DNA of 56,572 nt from Candidatus Kryptoniota bacterium. Lineage in GTDB: Bacteria > Bacteroidota > Ignavibacteria > Kryptoniales > JAKASW01. The notes under the pieces were generated by a model, which worked only from the letters and a program-made list of their open reading frames with translations, was not told the origin of the DNA and did no database searches. The DNA lies in NCBI GenBank assembly GCA_036567965.1, contig DATCTN010000004.1:1-56572 (forward strand), in the 5' to 3' direction. Of the stretch, positions 44,147-53,350 are shown piece by piece (position 1 is the first letter of the stretch; each line of letters begins with the position of its first letter). Position numbers and translations under genes: made by a program.

Positions 44147-45933
44147 TGGCAAAAATCAGAATTCTCTCCGAAGAAATAGCGAGCAAGATCGCGGCGGGAG
44201 AAGTCGTACAACGTCCGGAATCTGTCGTCAAGGAGCTGATTGAAAACTCCATCGATGCCGGTGCTAAGTCGATTGAAATAGAGCTCAAAGAAGCGGGTAA
44301 AAGTTTTATTCGAGTCACGGACAACGGTTCCGGGATGGCAGAGGAGGACGCTGTTATTGCGTTCGGGCGGCACGCAACGAGCAAAATAGAGACTTACAAC
44401 GATCTTGAAAATGTTTCTACACTCGGCTTCAGGGGTGAAGCTTTGTATTCCATCGCAGCGGTCGCGCAGGTGGAGCTGAAGACCAAGGTTGAATCGGAAG
44501 ACGCTGCCGTGTTGCTGCGGATCAATGGCGGAAAGCAGGAAGAACTATCGCGGACAGCTCACGCGACGGGGACAACGATAATCGTGAAGAATTTATTCTA
44601 CAACACGCCCGCGCGCAGAAATTTCATGAAAGCGAACCCTACCGAATTCAGACACGTGTACCAGACCGTCTCGAGATATGCGATCGCGTTCCCTGAAATA
44701 GAGTTCACCTTCATGTCCGAAGGAGACAACGTCCTTACTGCGAAGGCAAACTCGATTCGGGGAAGACTGGATGAAGTCTTCGGAGAGAGGTTTACCGATT
44801 CGCTTGTCACTTTCGAACAGGATTACGATCGTCTCAAAGTAAGCGGTTTCCTCGGAAAGCCGGAGTATACAAAACGAACACGGGGCGAGCAGTTCCTTTT
44901 CCTCAACAAGAGATATGTAATCAGCAAGGCGATAAATTATGCCGCATTTTCCGCTTACGAGAACCTGATCGACAAGGGCGACTTTCCATTCTTCGTGATT
45001 TTCATCGAGATACCGCCGAACGAAGTGGACGTGAATGTCCATCCATCGAAGCTCGAGGTTAAATTCAGAGACGAGCGAAGCATTTACGGCGCGATAAGGT
45101 CGGCCACCCGAAGCGCACTTGTCAAAAGCGATCTCGTCCCAGAGATGGCGATTTCATCGGAGACGGGGCGGTTCGTGAGCCGGCCGACAACTGAATCGTC
45201 CCGCGGCGGAATAGTGCCCGTCATGTTCAACTCGAGACCCGCACAGCGGTACCTGGAAGATGAGAGGATTGCGGACGCGGTTGACCCGCTCTTCGCGTTC
45301 AGGCTCCCGCAGTCGCGCGCGACCGATGAAAGCGGTGAATCGAAAGATACGAGCTCCGCAGAAGATTTCGCGAATATCATTTACCAGCTTCATAACAAAT
45401 ATATTATCTCACAGATCTCGACCGGTTTGCTCGTCGTCGACCAGCATGCGGCTCATGAACGCGTCATTTACGAAAGAACATTGAAGAGGTTCAACGAGCA
45501 GGGACAAAATACGCAGCAGCTTCTTTTCCCGATAAGCTTGAATCTCGATCCCGCCGACCTCGCCGTCGTGCAGGAGATTATGCCCGATCTCAACGTGATG
45601 GGGTTCAGCATAAAACTGTTCAGCGGATCGACGGTCGTGCTCGATGGCGTGCCGGTTGATTTAAAACCGGGCAGGGAGAGCACCATTCTTACCGAGATCA
45701 TTGAAGATTACAAGCGGGACAACGATTTGAGATTGACTCCCCGCGAGAAGTTGTGTAAGACTTACGCTTGCAAAGCCGCCGTGAAGGCAGGGGATTACCT
45801 GACAGTTGAGGAGATGGAATCGTTGATGGATCAGCTCTTCGACGCAGAAGTGCCTTACGTTTGTCCGCACGGTCGACCGGTGCTGGTGAAGATACCACTC
45901 CTCGAGCTCGACAAGAAATTCGGAAGAATTTAG
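44146..45933 (+). CDS. mutL: DNA mismatch repair protein MutL
   Basis: 595 residues. N-terminal GHKL ATPase: motif I ELIENSIDAGA, motif II DNGSGM, TLGFRGEAL, GTTIIVKNLFYNTPAR, then the transducer domain with NVHPSKLEVKF. The C-terminal endonuclease motif DQHAAHERVIYE (from Asp432) is intact, along with ACKAAVKAGD and CPHGRP, so this MutL should nick DNA by itself, consistent with organisms that lack MutH. Translation is coupled to ftsY by the TAATG junction. Confidence 0.97.
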   Translation: MAKIRILSEEIASKIAAGEVVQRPESVVKELIENSIDAGAKSIEIELKEAGKSFIRVTDNGSGMAEEDAVIAFGRHATSKIETYNDLENVSTLGFRGEALYSIAAVAQVELKTKVESEDAAVLLRINGGKQEELSRTAHATGTTIIVKNLFYNTPARRNFMKANPTEFRHVYQTVSRYAIAFPEIEFTFMSEGDNVLTAKANSIRGRLDEVFGERFTDSLVTFEQDYDRLKVSGFLGKPEYTKRTRGEQFLFLNKRYVISKAINYAAFSAYENLIDKGDFPFFVIFIEIPPNEVDVNVHPSKLEVKFRDERSIYGAIRSATRSALVKSDLVPEMAISSETGRFVSRPTTESSRGGIVPVMFNSRPAQRYLEDERIADAVDPLFAFRLPQSRATDESGESKDTSSAEDFANIIYQLHNKYIISQISTGLLVVDQHAAHERVIYERTLKRFNEQGQNTQQLLFPISLNLDPADLAVVQEIMPDLNVMGFSIKLFSGSTVVLDGVPVDLKPGRESTILTEIIEDYKRDNDLRLTPREKLCKTYACKAAVKAGDYLTVEEMESLMDQLFDAEVPYVCPHGRPVLVKIPLLELDKKFGRI

Positions 45934-46194
45934 CCGGAACTCGTCCAGCCTGCTCCTTATCCAATCAGAAAAACTCGAGCCACATTCTTGTGCTGTGCGA
46001 CAGTTGATCGGTCACATTGTAGACGTGAAAAGGATCGGCCTGCAGGAGTAAGCGGAAAGTTCGACACCGGGACGACGAATCAATGTGGTTCAAATCTGAC
46101 AAAACACGAACTTGGTCAGCCTCGGCAACAGTACGGAGTCACTTGAAGGCGACTTGAAAGCTAAATAGATTACCGTAAAGCAGGACGGGCTGAA

Positions 46195-47634
46195 ATGGGC
46201 ATGACGACATTTAGGTCCCTCATCTTTTTTGGTTCGCTGCTATCGATCTTGTCGGAGGAGGCAGGCGGGAATCTCAGGAGCAGCTCTAATCAAGCCGACT
46301 ATATCATCATAACTCCCCTTTCGTATCAATCGATTTCGGAAAGGCTGGCGGCATTTCGCCGCGTCAAGAACGGATTCACCGTTGTGGTTGTCACGACCGA
46401 CAGCATCATGGCACAGTTCGGAAGATCTGTTTCTCCCGACACCTCACTGAAGGTGTTTATCCAATTCACATTGAGCTCGTGGCACGATCCCAAGCCGCGG
46501 TACTTTTTGCTTTCGGGAAATATCAACACCGTTGCATCGCATCCTGAACGCGAGGTGATAGAAAATCCGGGCAGCGCTTCCGTAGATTCGATCCTGATGA
46601 TCGACCAGTGGTTCGTCCAGGTCGTCGGGAACGACGGTGTCGAGCGGATGAACGCTTGCATCGCCCGTCTCCCGGCATGGGACTCGGCCAGCCTTTCGAT
46701 AATGATCGACAAGACGATAGAATACGAGACCGATTCCACGGGGTCATGGCAGAACCGTGCCATCTCACTTTCGGATTACAGCGAAGCTGACGGAGACATC
46801 TTCGAGCACGACTCAAAATATTTGCAGACGTTTCTCGATTCACTCTGGACCGATACGGTTTCGGTCCATATATGCTGTGAGTCCTGCTGTCATCTCTGCT
46901 CCACCCAGTTCCTGGAGCTATGGAACCGGGGAGCATCCATCGTCACTTATATGGGTCACGCAAAACAGACACAGCTTTCCGCGACACAGTTTTTCACAAC
47001 GTGCAGCATAGATTCGCTCACGAACGGGAGTCGCTTGCCTGTCTGTCTCCTCGGCGGCTGCGATCTGACCTTTGACACGGGCCCGGCGCGCTCGATCCCC
47101 ACGCACCTCCTGGACCGGCAGGCCGGAGGCGCAGTGGCGGTCATTTCTTGCGAAGGTCTTATGTACGAGGCGGAAACCGTGCTGTTCTTCAGATCCGTGA
47201 TCCAATCCATGATTAAAAATCCTCATACTCCTATCGGGGAGTCGTTCGAGGCTGCAATGCCAGGGCTCGTTGGCGACATTTGCAAGAGGTTCACTTTTCT
47301 CGGCGATCCGGCATTGACGGTGAGAATATCTACTTCAGGCACCTTCGTGTTGCCGCCGGTCGAAACTCCACGCGCATTGACGCTTGAACAGAACTTTCCA
47401 AACCCGTTCAACCCGAGTACAGTAATCAGCTATCAGTTGTCAGCGATCAGTCATGTGACGTTGAGAGTGTACGACGTTCTCGGAAGATTTGTGGCAGCCC
47501 TGGTAGACGAGAAGCAGAATCCGGGGGAGCATTTCTCGACATTTGACGGGAGCCGATTGCCGAGCGGAATATACTTTTACAGAATTCAGGCGGGGAGTTA
47601 TACATCCGTCAAGAAAATGATATTAATGAAGTAG
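46195..47634 (+). CDS. Gingipain-like (C25) cysteine peptidase with T9SS tail, copy 1
   Basis: 479 residues. A short hydrophobic N-terminus (LIFFGSLLSILS) may be a signal peptide. The peptidase C25 fold is recognisable: ADYIIITP, FFLLSGN-type strand, active His in YMGHAKQ and active Cys in LLGGCDLTFD, then VISCEGL and FLGDPAL. The T9SS tail runs from LEQNFPNPFNPSTVISYQLS to KKMILMK. Like known family members it is predicted to be secreted and cleave peptides outside the cell. One feature is odd: Cys227, 228, 231, 232 and 235 form a dense Cys cluster where the paralogue at 49563 has Ser, Asp and Pro. The ribosome site is weak. Confidence 0.8.
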   Translation: MGMTTFRSLIFFGSLLSILSEEAGGNLRSSSNQADYIIITPLSYQSISERLAAFRRVKNGFTVVVVTTDSIMAQFGRSVSPDTSLKVFIQFTLSSWHDPKPRYFLLSGNINTVASHPEREVIENPGSASVDSILMIDQWFVQVVGNDGVERMNACIARLPAWDSASLSIMIDKTIEYETDSTGSWQNRAISLSDYSEADGDIFEHDSKYLQTFLDSLWTDTVSVHICCESCCHLCSTQFLELWNRGASIVTYMGHAKQTQLSATQFFTTCSIDSLTNGSRLPVCLLGGCDLTFDTGPARSIPTHLLDRQAGGAVAVISCEGLMYEAETVLFFRSVIQSMIKNPHTPIGESFEAAMPGLVGDICKRFTFLGDPALTVRISTSGTFVLPPVETPRALTLEQNFPNPFNPSTVISYQLSAISHVTLRVYDVLGRFVAALVDEKQNPGEHFSTFDGSRLPSGIYFYRIQAGSYTSVKKMILMK

Positions 47635-47710
47635 AGGCGTTACGTGGCTCCCTTGAATATCCCAGGGCCTCCCGTTAGATTCTCGTGGGCAATAGAAGTC
47701 AGGAGGGCTA

Positions 47711-48448
47711 AATGCTTCAAGAAATTCCGGAAGCTCATGAATCGCGCCACCGCAGCCTGACAATGCATGCGGGCAGGTTGGTCACAATCGTATTCTTTGC
47801 TCAACTTGTCCTCCCGGAATACGCTTCATCGCAAGGTGCGTATCTTGAATATGGAAAAGCGGGTTCGGAATCGAGGGCATATACAATTTGACTCAAGATT
47901 TGGACGCATTCGGCGGTGCCGCAGGATATTCTTTCTTTGGTGTCGTCGATCTCGACTTCTCCATCTTTAAAGCCTCGCCCCGTGAAGACATCGCCGGCAA
48001 TGGACTGAAGGTTTTTTCATACTCGCCGGAAATAACTGTATATCTCCTGAAACAGAATGAGACAAGTATTCCGCTTTCGTTTGCGGTTTCGGCAAACTAC
48101 GAACGGGATTCATATTCGTCCGCTCAACTCGCCAAATTCAATCAGACATTGGTCGGCGATTATTTTTGGTATTCGGGAACGATCTATGAGAACATTAAGA
48201 TATCTCCCGCCGCGTACATTCAGCCGGCCGCTGTCGTTGGCTACTCGGCAGGAACGAACAAACTCAGGTATACCGGTGGCTACACTGAGACTAGAAACAA
48301 TGATGCACTACTTTATGGAGTTGGAGTTTCGGTAGTGGGACGAAATTCGCCTTCAGGTCAGGTGGCCTTCACGCCGGCGTTCCTCTTTACCAAGAAAGTC
48401 ACGATATTTTCTCTCGATCTCGATTTCATCATAGAAACAAGTCATTGA
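47711..48448 (+). pseudogene. Outer-membrane beta-barrel-like protein, single frameshift
   Basis: TCAGGAGGGCTAA before ATG 47711 marks the start. The first frame gives a signal-like segment (LVTIVFFAQLVLP, ...SSQ) and AYLEYGKA, then a stop near 47886. Continuing one frame over from the GGG run at 47861-47863, the protein reads GFGIEGIYNLTQDL, FGGAAGYSFFGVVDLDFSIF and on to ILF-type strands ending IIETSH. Alternating hydrophobic/aromatic residues suggest a small outer-membrane barrel of about 245 residues. One extra G in that run restores the frame, so it could be a sequencing error, phase variation or true pseudogene. Confidence 0.65.
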
Positions 48449-48496
48449 GTGTTAACTGACATTCTTAACTGAATTCCGAATAATGGAGGAAATCGC

Positions 48497-49096
48497 ATGA
48501 AAAAGTTGAACCGGTCTATCATGGTCACGTTCTTTTTCTGGTTTGCGCTCGTCGCAGGTGCACAGACGAAGAAATACGACATCAAGTCGGGAATCGTGAC
48601 ATACGACCTTACAATGAAGATGGGGACGATGAACGTCAAGACGAAAGTAATCGTATACTTCGACGATTACGGAATGAAGGAATGTAAAGAGACGTATTAC
48701 AATGAAAAACTGAGCAATTCATACTTCAGCGATGGGAAGGAGCTATATTTGCTTCAGCACAAGGAGAAGCTGGCAATCAAGCGTGGAACCGCATACAGTG
48801 GTACAGAGTTTCGCGTGGAGTGGACCGAATTCGGATCCGAGAAAGACCGCCAGTCCGGGACGGCGAAAAAGCTTCCTAACATGACAATACTTGGTAAGAG
48901 CTGTGTCACGTTCGGAACCGACGACGGTAAGGGATCTGTCGCTACATACGCCGGGTGGGACAAGATCCTGTTGTATCTCAATGTTAAGAGCCAGGGTACT
49001 GAAACCACTCAGCAAGCAGTTAAGCTCGAAGAGAACGCGAAGGTTCCGGCAGACAAATTCATGGTGCCGAAGGATTATACGCTTCAACCTGGTTAA
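48497..49096 (+). CDS. Secreted protein of unknown function (DUF4412-like)
   Basis: 199 residues. TGGAGGAAATCGC before ATG 48497. Signal peptide ...WFALVAGAQ. The mature part alternates short beta strands (SGIVTYDLTMKMGTMNVKTK, VIVYFDDYGMKE) with Lys-rich loops, ending VPKDYTLQPG; this layout resembles the DUF4412 group of periplasmic proteins but the match is only by eye. It sits between the beta-barrel-like gene and the second C25 peptidase, possibly as their periplasmic partner. Confidence 0.65.
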   Translation: MKKLNRSIMVTFFFWFALVAGAQTKKYDIKSGIVTYDLTMKMGTMNVKTKVIVYFDDYGMKECKETYYNEKLSNSYFSDGKELYLLQHKEKLAIKRGTAYSGTEFRVEWTEFGSEKDRQSGTAKKLPNMTILGKSCVTFGTDDGKGSVATYAGWDKILLYLNVKSQGTETTQQAVKLEENAKVPADKFMVPKDYTLQPG

Positions 49097-49150
49097 CCCC
49101 AGGTCAGTTCCGTTTTCCGGTGGAGATCGGTTCCCTGTCAATATGAGGTA

Positions 49151-49174
49151 GCCCGAGTTCTACTCAACTCGGGC
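49151..49174 (+). terminator. Perfect 9-bp hairpin after the secreted protein gene
   Basis: GCCCGAGTT (49151-49159), loop CTACTC, AACTCGGGC (49166-49174). No T run; likely terminator or mRNA-end structure. Confidence 0.5.
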
Positions 49175-49360
49175 ATATCCCATCTATCCTCGTAACAAGT
49201 AGTTACCATGCAGAAGTCGACGTAGACAGTCAGTAACTTGAAAGTCTTTTACCGCTGTAACGTTTGATGAGCAGTCACACTCTTAATCGCTGGGCCAATT
49301 ACAGACACTTTGCGCGATGACAACTGAAAGGGACCGGCTGCACGTTTGGTCGTTTCAGCC

Positions 49361-49531
49361 TTACCCGGCATGATGGGCGACGTCCCGTTGAGGAATGTTG
49401 AGCTGGCTCCCGCTCAATCCGAGGACGACGATAAGATTCGATTTGAACCGGTCGTCGACTGTAAGACTTGAGATATATGACGTGTCGGCACTCATGCCGC
49501 TTCTCTCACCTTGCACAACATGAACGAATAA
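49361..49531 (-). pseudogene. Minus-strand coding relic in the gap before C25 copy 2
   Basis: 57 open codons, no start at the 5' end. Reads VVQGERSGMSADTSYISSL, then VDDRFKSNLIVVLGLSGSQL, and ends at TAA 49361-49363. The pattern 'DRFKSNL-VVLGLSGS' resembles repeats of extracellular proteins in which a hydrophobic strand follows FRTN(L/I), so this is likely a leftover of a secreted protein gene. The rest of the 466-bp gap (49097-49562) shows no other feature apart from the hairpin. Confidence 0.4.
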
Positions 49532-49562
49532 AATAGATTGCCTTCAGTCAGGAGGCTGCTCC

Positions 49563-51089
49563 ATGAATCAGGGAAAGGATTCCCAGAAGAGAGTTTGTAG
49601 AGATGAAGTGTGCGAAACGGTAGAGGGAATGCCGGGCGAACGCGCTATGATCATGTATACTCCATTCTTCATTCTATTATCCATTTCTACACTTACCGTG
49701 CTCTCACTTGTGAGCTTCGCGAAGGATCTCACGGATACTTCAAATCGCGCCGACTACGTAATTATCACTTCATCTGGTTACGCTCTTGTCGCAGAAAAGC
49801 TGGCGGATTTCAGACATCGGAAAAACGGATTCACTACAATGATTGTCGATGTGGATTCTGTTATGGCTCAATTCGGAAAAGGATTGTCGCCTGACACGGC
49901 ATTGAAATCATTCATGCAATTTGCAGTGAAAAACTGGAGCGAGCCTAAGCCGCAGTTCTTCGTTCTTGCGGGTAATATAAATGTGATCCCTTCCCACCCA
50001 CAACCGGAAACGCTACTAGGACTCGGAGTCGCGCCTGCGGACTCGATCCTTATGATAGACCAGTGGTTCGTCGACGACCCGGTGTCTGGCGGCATGATAA
50101 CTGCGGACGCTTGCATCGGCCGCCTTCCAGCATGGGACTCATCAGGCCTTTCCATAATGGTCGATAAGATTATTGCATACGAGTCAGACACATCTGCCGC
50201 ATGGTGCAACCGCGCAATTTCCCTCGCCGACTACCGGCAAGAAGACGGAAGCGTTTTCGAGGAGGATGCGGCTCGGTTGCGCTTATTTCTCGATTCGTTA
50301 TGGACGGACACTGTTTCCGTTCACGTTCGGAGCGATTCGCCCTCTCATCTGGATTCCACCGGATTCGTGAATCTTTGGAGCGAGGGAGCGGCGATAGTCG
50401 CTTACACAGGCCACGCGGACCCGATTCTCTTTTCGTACTCTCACTACTTTACGACTTGGAGCATCGACTCTCTGAAGAATGGCGGTCGCCTTCCTGTGTG
50501 CTTCCTGGGCGGATGTGATTTGACTTTCGATACGGGCCCGGAGGTCTCAATACCGACGCACCTCCTCGATCATGAGGGCGGCGGGGCGGTCGCCGTGATA
50601 TCATCCGAAGGCCTCATGTTTGAGAACACTGCGGTCATGTTCTACACTTCTCTGATTCAGACAATGATAAAAGAACCTGATGAACCGTTGGGGAAAGTCT
50701 ATGAAGCGACAATGCCCGCTTGGGAATCTGATATTGCTCACAGGTTTACGTTACTCGGTGATCCGGCATTGATAGCAAAGCACTCCCTCGTATCAACCAG
50801 GGTGACGCCTCCGTCTCTTGCTCCACGCTCATTTGCCCTTAAGCAGAATTATCCGAATCCGTTCAATCCGACGACAGTGATCAGTTATCAGATATCGGCA
50901 GTCAGCCATGTAACATTGAAAGTGTACGACGTGATTGGCAGACTCGTGGCGACACTCGTGGATGAGAAACAGAACACCGGAACGCATTCGGTCACGTTTA
51001 CCGCCGACAGACTTCCGAGCGGAGTGTACTTCTACAGGCTCGAGGCAGGCTCTTATATGGATACGAAAAAGCTGGTGGTACTCAAGTGA
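49563..51089 (+). CDS. Gingipain-like (C25) cysteine peptidase with T9SS tail, copy 2
   Basis: 508 residues. AGGAGG seven bases before ATG 49563 fixes a start that adds about 28 charged residues ahead of the signal peptide (FFILLSISTLTVLSLVSFA), an unusually long n-region. The body is a close paralogue of the 46195 product over its full length: ADYVIITSSG, His in YTGHADP, Cys in FLGGCDLTFD, VISSEGL, LLGDPAL. T9SS tail LKQNYPNPFNPTTVISYQIS to KKLVVLK. The Cys cluster of copy 1 is absent. Predicted extracellular peptidase; compared with gingipains it is short and lacks a clear prodomain. Confidence 0.82.
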   Translation: MNQGKDSQKRVCRDEVCETVEGMPGERAMIMYTPFFILLSISTLTVLSLVSFAKDLTDTSNRADYVIITSSGYALVAEKLADFRHRKNGFTTMIVDVDSVMAQFGKGLSPDTALKSFMQFAVKNWSEPKPQFFVLAGNINVIPSHPQPETLLGLGVAPADSILMIDQWFVDDPVSGGMITADACIGRLPAWDSSGLSIMVDKIIAYESDTSAAWCNRAISLADYRQEDGSVFEEDAARLRLFLDSLWTDTVSVHVRSDSPSHLDSTGFVNLWSEGAAIVAYTGHADPILFSYSHYFTTWSIDSLKNGGRLPVCFLGGCDLTFDTGPEVSIPTHLLDHEGGGAVAVISSEGLMFENTAVMFYTSLIQTMIKEPDEPLGKVYEATMPAWESDIAHRFTLLGDPALIAKHSLVSTRVTPPSLAPRSFALKQNYPNPFNPTTVISYQISAVSHVTLKVYDVIGRLVATLVDEKQNTGTHSVTFTADRLPSGVYFYRLEAGSYMDTKKLVVLK

Positions 51090-51284
51090 CTCGAGTACGA
51101 ACGTAAGCTGGAATGTTTTCGTAAGTGTTTCTTGTGTAGGAGTTGACCGTTCACAGTAGTCGGTAATCAGAGGTTTGCTGTCACTTCACATTCCGATACA
51201 GAGGAGCAACGACAGAGTAATCCGGACAGAATACTGACCACCGTCCCCCTGGTACCGATGTCTTGACACAGATACTTCCTCTTT

Positions 51285-51313
51285 TTGAAACTCTCCCCCC
51301 ACCACCTTATATT
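51285..51313 (+). promoter_or_regulatory. Sigma-70-like promoter of aspS
   Basis: TTGAAA, 17 bases, TATATT, about 40 bases before the aspS start codon. It is among the clearest promoters in the window. Confidence 0.6.
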
Positions 51314-51352
51314 AAATTTCACGCATTTTGAACTAATCGATAGACTTTTCAG

Positions 51353-53173
51353 ATGTCCGTGTCTCTAAAAGGCAAGACGAGAACTCATACCTGCGGCGAG
51401 TTGAGAGCAGCTAATATTGGTAAGTCAGTCACGCTAAACGGCTGGGTCGACGGCAGACGCGACCTCGGAGGCGTAATTTTTGTAGACCTCCGGGACAGAT
51501 ACGGAAAAACTCAGGTCGTGTTCGCACCACAACATAATCAAGCCGTCTACCAGGTGGCCAAACAACTCCGAAGCGAAGACGTCATCGCTGTCGTTGGCAA
51601 GATCGAACGCCGACCGGAGGGGACCGTCAACAAATCTCTCCCAACGGGCGAGATTGAATTGATTGCGGACGAGCTCGTTATCTTGAATGAAGCTGAGACG
51701 CCCCCGTTCCCCGTGGCAGACGACGTCGACACCAGTGAGGAGCTCAGACTCAAATACCGTTTCCTCGACCTGCGCCGCGAATTAATGCAGAAGAACCTCC
51801 TAGTGCGACACAGGATGGCGCAGTCGGTCAGACGATATCTGGACTCCCTCGGGTTTCTTGAAATCGAGACCCCGTTCCTCATGAGAAGCACGCCCGAAGG
51901 CGCACGGGATTATCTAGTGCCGAGCAGAATCCACCACGGGAAATTCTATGCGCTCCCGCAATCGCCGCAGACATACAAGCAAATCCTCATGGTCGCCGGT
52001 TTCGACAAGTATTTTCAGATTGTAAAGTGCTTCAGGGACGAAGACCTTCGCGCGGACAGACAGCCGGAGTTCACACAGATCGATATCGAAATGTCCTTCG
52101 TGCTGGAAGAAGATATTTATAAGATGTCGGAAGGGCTTGTAGTACAGCTCTTCAAGGAAATCAAAGGGATCGACATAAAGACGCCGCTCCAGCGGATGAG
52201 TTACGACGAGGCGATGACGAAATACGGAAGCGACAAGCCGGACCTGAGATTCGGTCTTCAGATCGAAAACGTGACCGAAATCCTTCGCGGCTCGGAGTTC
52301 AAGATATTTCAATCGGCTATCGAAAGCGGCGACCTTGTCAGCGGTATGAATCTTAAAGGCCAGGGCGGACTCAGCCGAAAGCAGGTCGATGAGTTGACTG
52401 ATACTGCGAAGTCGTGCGGTGCCGCCGGTCTCGCAAATTTCAAAGTCGGAGCCGACACGCTCGACTCATCTATATCCAAATTCTTTAAGCCCGAACAGCT
52501 GAAGAACCTGCGCGAGAAATTCTCTGCACAAAACGGCGACATGATTCTCCTCGTGACTCAGTCGAGGAAACAGATCTACACGACACTAGGCGCGTTCCGA
52601 CTGGAGCTCGGGAGGAAATTCAATCTGATAGATGAGAAAGCCAACTCGCTCCTCTGGGTTACAGAGTTTCCGCTCCTTGAATGGTCGGATGATGACCATA
52701 GGTTCGCGGCGATGCATCATCCATTCACGTCGCCGAGGGATGAAGATGTTTCGCTCCTCGATGAAGGGATGGAGGAGTTCAAGAAGAAGAAACGCTGGCT
52801 TCCCGACAACGCTGTTGGCCGCGCGCATGCGAGAGCCTATGATCTTGTCTGGAATGGCAACGAGATCGCGGGCGGGAGCATAAGAATCTTCCAGCAGGAA
52901 ATGCAGCAGAAGATGTTCAACTGTCTCGGCATAACGGAAGAAGAAGCGAAAAAGAAATTCGGTCATTTGCTCGAAGCGTTCCGGTATGGTGCGCCGCCGC
53001 ATGGCGGGATAGCGTTCGGATTCGATCGGCTCGCAATGCTCTTTACCGGCAGCAAGTCGATTCGCGATGTCATCGCATTTCCAAAGACGAGCAGCGCGAT
53101 GTCTCTCATGGACGAGGCACCAAGCGAAGTCAGCAGGGAGCAGCTGATGGAACTCCACCTGAAGATAATCTAA
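51353..53173 (+). CDS. aspS: Aspartyl-tRNA synthetase
   Basis: 606 residues, normal bacterial length. N-terminal OB-fold anticodon-binding domain (VTLNGWVDGRRDLGGVIFVD), class II motif 1 near FLEIETPFLMRSTPEGARDY, motif 2 FRDEDLRADRQPEFTQ, the bacterial GAD insert (about 285-420), and motif 3 GIAFGFDRLAML. Charges tRNA-Asp; whether it also charges tRNA-Asn is not decided here. Transcribed alone from a clear promoter. Confidence 0.97.
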   Translation: MSVSLKGKTRTHTCGELRAANIGKSVTLNGWVDGRRDLGGVIFVDLRDRYGKTQVVFAPQHNQAVYQVAKQLRSEDVIAVVGKIERRPEGTVNKSLPTGEIELIADELVILNEAETPPFPVADDVDTSEELRLKYRFLDLRRELMQKNLLVRHRMAQSVRRYLDSLGFLEIETPFLMRSTPEGARDYLVPSRIHHGKFYALPQSPQTYKQILMVAGFDKYFQIVKCFRDEDLRADRQPEFTQIDIEMSFVLEEDIYKMSEGLVVQLFKEIKGIDIKTPLQRMSYDEAMTKYGSDKPDLRFGLQIENVTEILRGSEFKIFQSAIESGDLVSGMNLKGQGGLSRKQVDELTDTAKSCGAAGLANFKVGADTLDSSISKFFKPEQLKNLREKFSAQNGDMILLVTQSRKQIYTTLGAFRLELGRKFNLIDEKANSLLWVTEFPLLEWSDDDHRFAAMHHPFTSPRDEDVSLLDEGMEEFKKKKRWLPDNAVGRAHARAYDLVWNGNEIAGGSIRIFQQEMQQKMFNCLGITEEEAKKKFGHLLEAFRYGAPPHGGIAFGFDRLAMLFTGSKSIRDVIAFPKTSSAMSLMDEAPSEVSREQLMELHLKII

Positions 53174-53183
53174 GAAAGAATTA

Positions 53184-53290
53184 AACCACGAGAGACACAG
53201 AGCCACCCCTCCGTGCCTGCGCGTCGTAGCGCTTTCGCCTGCACTTCGTTTCGGCGGACAAGTCGGCGCGTAGACGCGCCTCTGTGGTTA
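53184..53290. repeat. Intergenic palindromic element after aspS
   Basis: The element is bounded by AACCAC (53184-53189) and its complement GTGGTT (53284-53289). Inside lie a perfect hairpin GGCGCG-TAGA-CGCGCC (53265-53280) and the string TTCGGCGGAC shared with the palindrome at the left edge of the window. CCACGAGAGACACAGAG-like ends are common in dispersed intergenic repeats of environmental bacteria (general knowledge). Confidence 0.5.
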
Positions 53291-53350
53291 TATTTGAGTT
53301 ATAAGCACTCTCTCATTCGTCAATCGAAGTTCACTTAACTGAAATCTGAT

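Noticed and set aside
45950-46090. Minus-strand coding-like stretch (LLLQADPFHVYNVTDQLSHS) after mutL
   Set aside because: Short, no start, no family resemblance I can defend; could be chance.
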